Source of the DNA: CAZBPZ01 sp964493955
GTDB lineage: Bacteria > Chloroflexota > Dehalococcoidia > Dehalococcoidales > Fen-1064
Assembly: GCA_964493955.1 (NCBI GenBank)
Contig: CAZBPZ010000077.1
Coordinates: 1-7,168 of the forward strand
Direction: 5' to 3'
Length of the DNA stretch: 7,168 nucleotides
A program made the translations under genes and the position numbers. The notes beneath the pieces are model-generated. The model did no database searches, was not told the origin of the DNA, and saw only the letters and a list, made by a program, of their open reading frames with translations. This document shows, piece by piece, positions 5,996 through 7,168 of this stretch. Within the stretch, counting starts at the first letter, position 1; each line of letters begins with the position of its first letter.

Positions 5996-6670
5996 GTGTC
6001 AATAAAAGTAATAACCATTGGTGAGGACATTCTCGGTACCAATGAGGCAAAAGCCAAGAGCAATCTGAACCGGCTGGACCACCACCGTATCCTAGCGATA
6101 AACATAATGTCTTCCCCGGGAGCTGGCAAGACCAGTCTCATCCTTAAAAGCATCAACCGGCTGAAATCAAAGTTTAGAATTGCGGTAATTGAGGGTGATG
6201 TTGCCTCCAGCATAGATGCCGAAAAAGTGCAACAACAAGGAGCCGCCGTAGTGCAAATTAACACCGCCGGTGGCTGCCACCTTGATGCCAATATGATAGA
6301 GAGTGCCCTGAACAACCTGCCCCTGGAAGATACCGATTTGCTGTTCATCGAGAATGTCGGCAACCTCATCTGTCCGGTTGAGTTTGCCCTGGGCGAACAC
6401 AGGAGAGTCATGCTTCTAAGTCTGCCCGAGGGTGATGACAAACCGTATAAATACCCCGCGATGTTCGCCGACGCTGACGTGGTACTAATTAATAAAATCG
6501 ACTTAAAGCCGTATCTGGATTTCGATATTGATGCCTTTCAAAAAACAGTCACCGGGTTGAATCCCAAGGTCAGGATATTCCCCATCTCCTGCCAGACTGG
6601 TGAGGGGTTGGAAGCATGGTTCTCTTGGCTGGAAACCGGGATAAAAGATAAGAAAAACCAGCAGGTGTGA
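5996..6670 (+). CDS. hypB: Hydrogenase nickel incorporation GTPase HypB
   Basis: A 224-residue SIMIBI-class GTPase that supplies nickel through HypA to [NiFe] hydrogenase. It starts with GTG at 5996, the first base after the hypA stop. GGTGGAG at the end of hypA acts as the ribosome binding site, which implies translational coupling. Motifs seen: P-loop SSPGAGKTS (39-47); EGDVASSIDAEKV (66-78), the switch region; Cys94-His95 in TAGGCHLDA and Cys126 in ENVGNLICPVEF, the metal-binding residues at the dimer interface; NKID (166-169) for guanine recognition; and ISCQTGEGL (198-205) as the G5 region. It lacks the N-terminal CxxCGC nickel site of the E. coli type and the His-rich nickel-storage tract of some HypBs; only LDHHRI is seen. 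It is therefore a minimal HypB. The TGA overlaps the hypF ATG by one base. Confidence 0.96.
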   Translation: MSIKVITIGEDILGTNEAKAKSNLNRLDHHRILAINIMSSPGAGKTSLILKSINRLKSKFRIAVIEGDVASSIDAEKVQQQGAAVVQINTAGGCHLDANMIESALNNLPLEDTDLLFIENVGNLICPVEFALGEHRRVMLLSLPEGDDKPYKYPAMFADADVVLINKIDLKPYLDFDIDAFQKTVTGLNPKVRIFPISCQTGEGLEAWFSWLETGIKDKKNQQV

Positions 6671-7168
6671 TGGCAAAAGTAACAAGTCTCAACTTGGTTC
6701 GTATCAGCGTCAAAGGCGTGGTGCAGGGCGTCGGCTTCCGGCCGTTTGTTTACCAGCTGGCGGCCAAACATAACCTTAGAGGGTGGGTATGCAACACCTC
6801 AGAAGATGTCAGGATTGAGGTGGAGGGAAAAGAACAGGATATTGAGCAGTTTCTGCTGGGGCTGAGAGAGCAATCACCGCCCTTGTCTCATATTGAGGAT
6901 ATTGCCATTACCCAGGGCTCACCGGCCAATTATGAGAAATTTGAAATTCGCCACAGTATCGCCGAAGAGGGTAAATACCAGCTTGTTTCCCCGGACATTG
7001 CTACCTGCCGGGAGTGTCTCAAGGAAATCTTCAATCCGAAAGACCGCCGCTACCGCTACCCTTTCACCAACTGCACCAACTGCGGACCCCGCTTTACCAT
7101 AATCGTGGATATACCTTACGACCGGCCTAGCACCACCATGCGCTACTTCCAGATGTGCCCCGAATGCC
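6670..7168 (+). CDS. hypF: Carbamoyltransferase HypF, N-terminal part (cut by window end)
   Basis: The ATG at 6670 shares its A with the hypB TGA, and the frame stays open through 166 codons to the window edge; family members are about 750 residues. HypF converts carbamoyl phosphate and ATP to carbamoyl-adenylate and passes the carbamoyl group to HypE, the first step in making the cyanide ligands of the [NiFe] site. Residues about 9-95 form the acylphosphatase domain, with VKGVVQGVGFRPFVYQL (14-30) containing Arg24, and Asn42 in the CNTSED segment, the two catalytic positions of that fold. The zinc-finger region starts with Cys113-x-x-Cys116, then Cys135-x-x-Cys138 (NCTNCGPRFTI). It enters a second CxxC pair at Cys163/Cys166 where the window stops. 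The YrdC-like and C-terminal kinase-like domains are beyond the edge. Confidence 0.95.
   Translation, partial: MAKVTSLNLVRISVKGVVQGVGFRPFVYQLAAKHNLRGWVCNTSEDVRIEVEGKEQDIEQFLLGLREQSPPLSHIEDIAITQGSPANYEKFEIRHSIAEEGKYQLVSPDIATCRECLKEIFNPKDRRYRYPFTNCTNCGPRFTIIVDIPYDRPSTTMRYFQMCPEC

Noticed and set aside
1..7168. CRISPR array, insertion sequence or phage genes
   Set aside because: No regularly spaced repeats, transposase, terminal inverted repeats or phage proteins were seen on either strand.

Overview
The window is about 7.2 kb of bacterial chromosome in two compositional halves. Positions 1 to about 5100 are GC-rich, with long antisense shadow ORFs and GCC/CTG/GGC-type codons. Positions 5650 to 7168 are clearly AT-richer, with many AAA, ATT and AAT codons. 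Hand counts of two sample lines give 35/60 G+C at 3001-3060 and 24/60 at 6001-6060. The gene content (paired acyl-CoA dehydrogenases, an HtrA-like surface protein, hydrogenase maturation genes) would suit an anaerobic or facultative environmental bacterium. Chloroflexota/Dehalococcoidia is my guess from the style of the proteins; no marker gene in the window proves it.

Left block, minus strand (read right to left). An exported or lipid-anchored protein (4604-2751) has an HtrA-type trypsin fold, but its Ser and Asp catalytic positions are replaced. It is followed by proline-rich, beta-rich and PsbP-like C-terminal regions. Just after its stop lies a strong sigma-70-type promoter (2708-2736). 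This promoter faces a leader of about 265 nt with a GC-rich hairpin, then two acyl-CoA dehydrogenase genes 34 nt apart (2435-1224 and 1189-53). The two dehydrogenases carry complementary halves of the usual FAD and catalytic motifs. I read them as the two subunits of one heteromeric enzyme, as in the actinobacterial ChsE/FadE pairs.

Middle, plus strand. A near-consensus promoter (4687-4715) drives a 114-residue proline-rich protein with a C-terminal membrane anchor (4748-5092). Fifteen bases later a glycerol-kinase-like gene begins with a good ribosome binding site. It loses recognisable kinase sequence after about 25 codons, right at the 3' end of a minus-strand tRNA-Pro(GGG) gene (5205-5281). 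The tRNA has its own plausible promoter and an encoded CCA. The broken kinase, the tRNA 3' end and the nearby composition change together suggest an old recombination or integration junction, but no integrase or att duplication is visible.

Right block, plus strand. After about 370 bases without a convincing gene, a tight hypA-hypB-hypF cluster (5654 to the window end) encodes maturation factors for [NiFe] hydrogenase. HypA and HypB deliver nickel; HypF starts synthesis of the cyanide ligands. The stop of hypA abuts the GTG of hypB, and hypB and hypF overlap by one base, so the genes are probably co-transcribed and translationally coupled. HypF is cut off by the window edge. No hydrogenase structural gene is in view.
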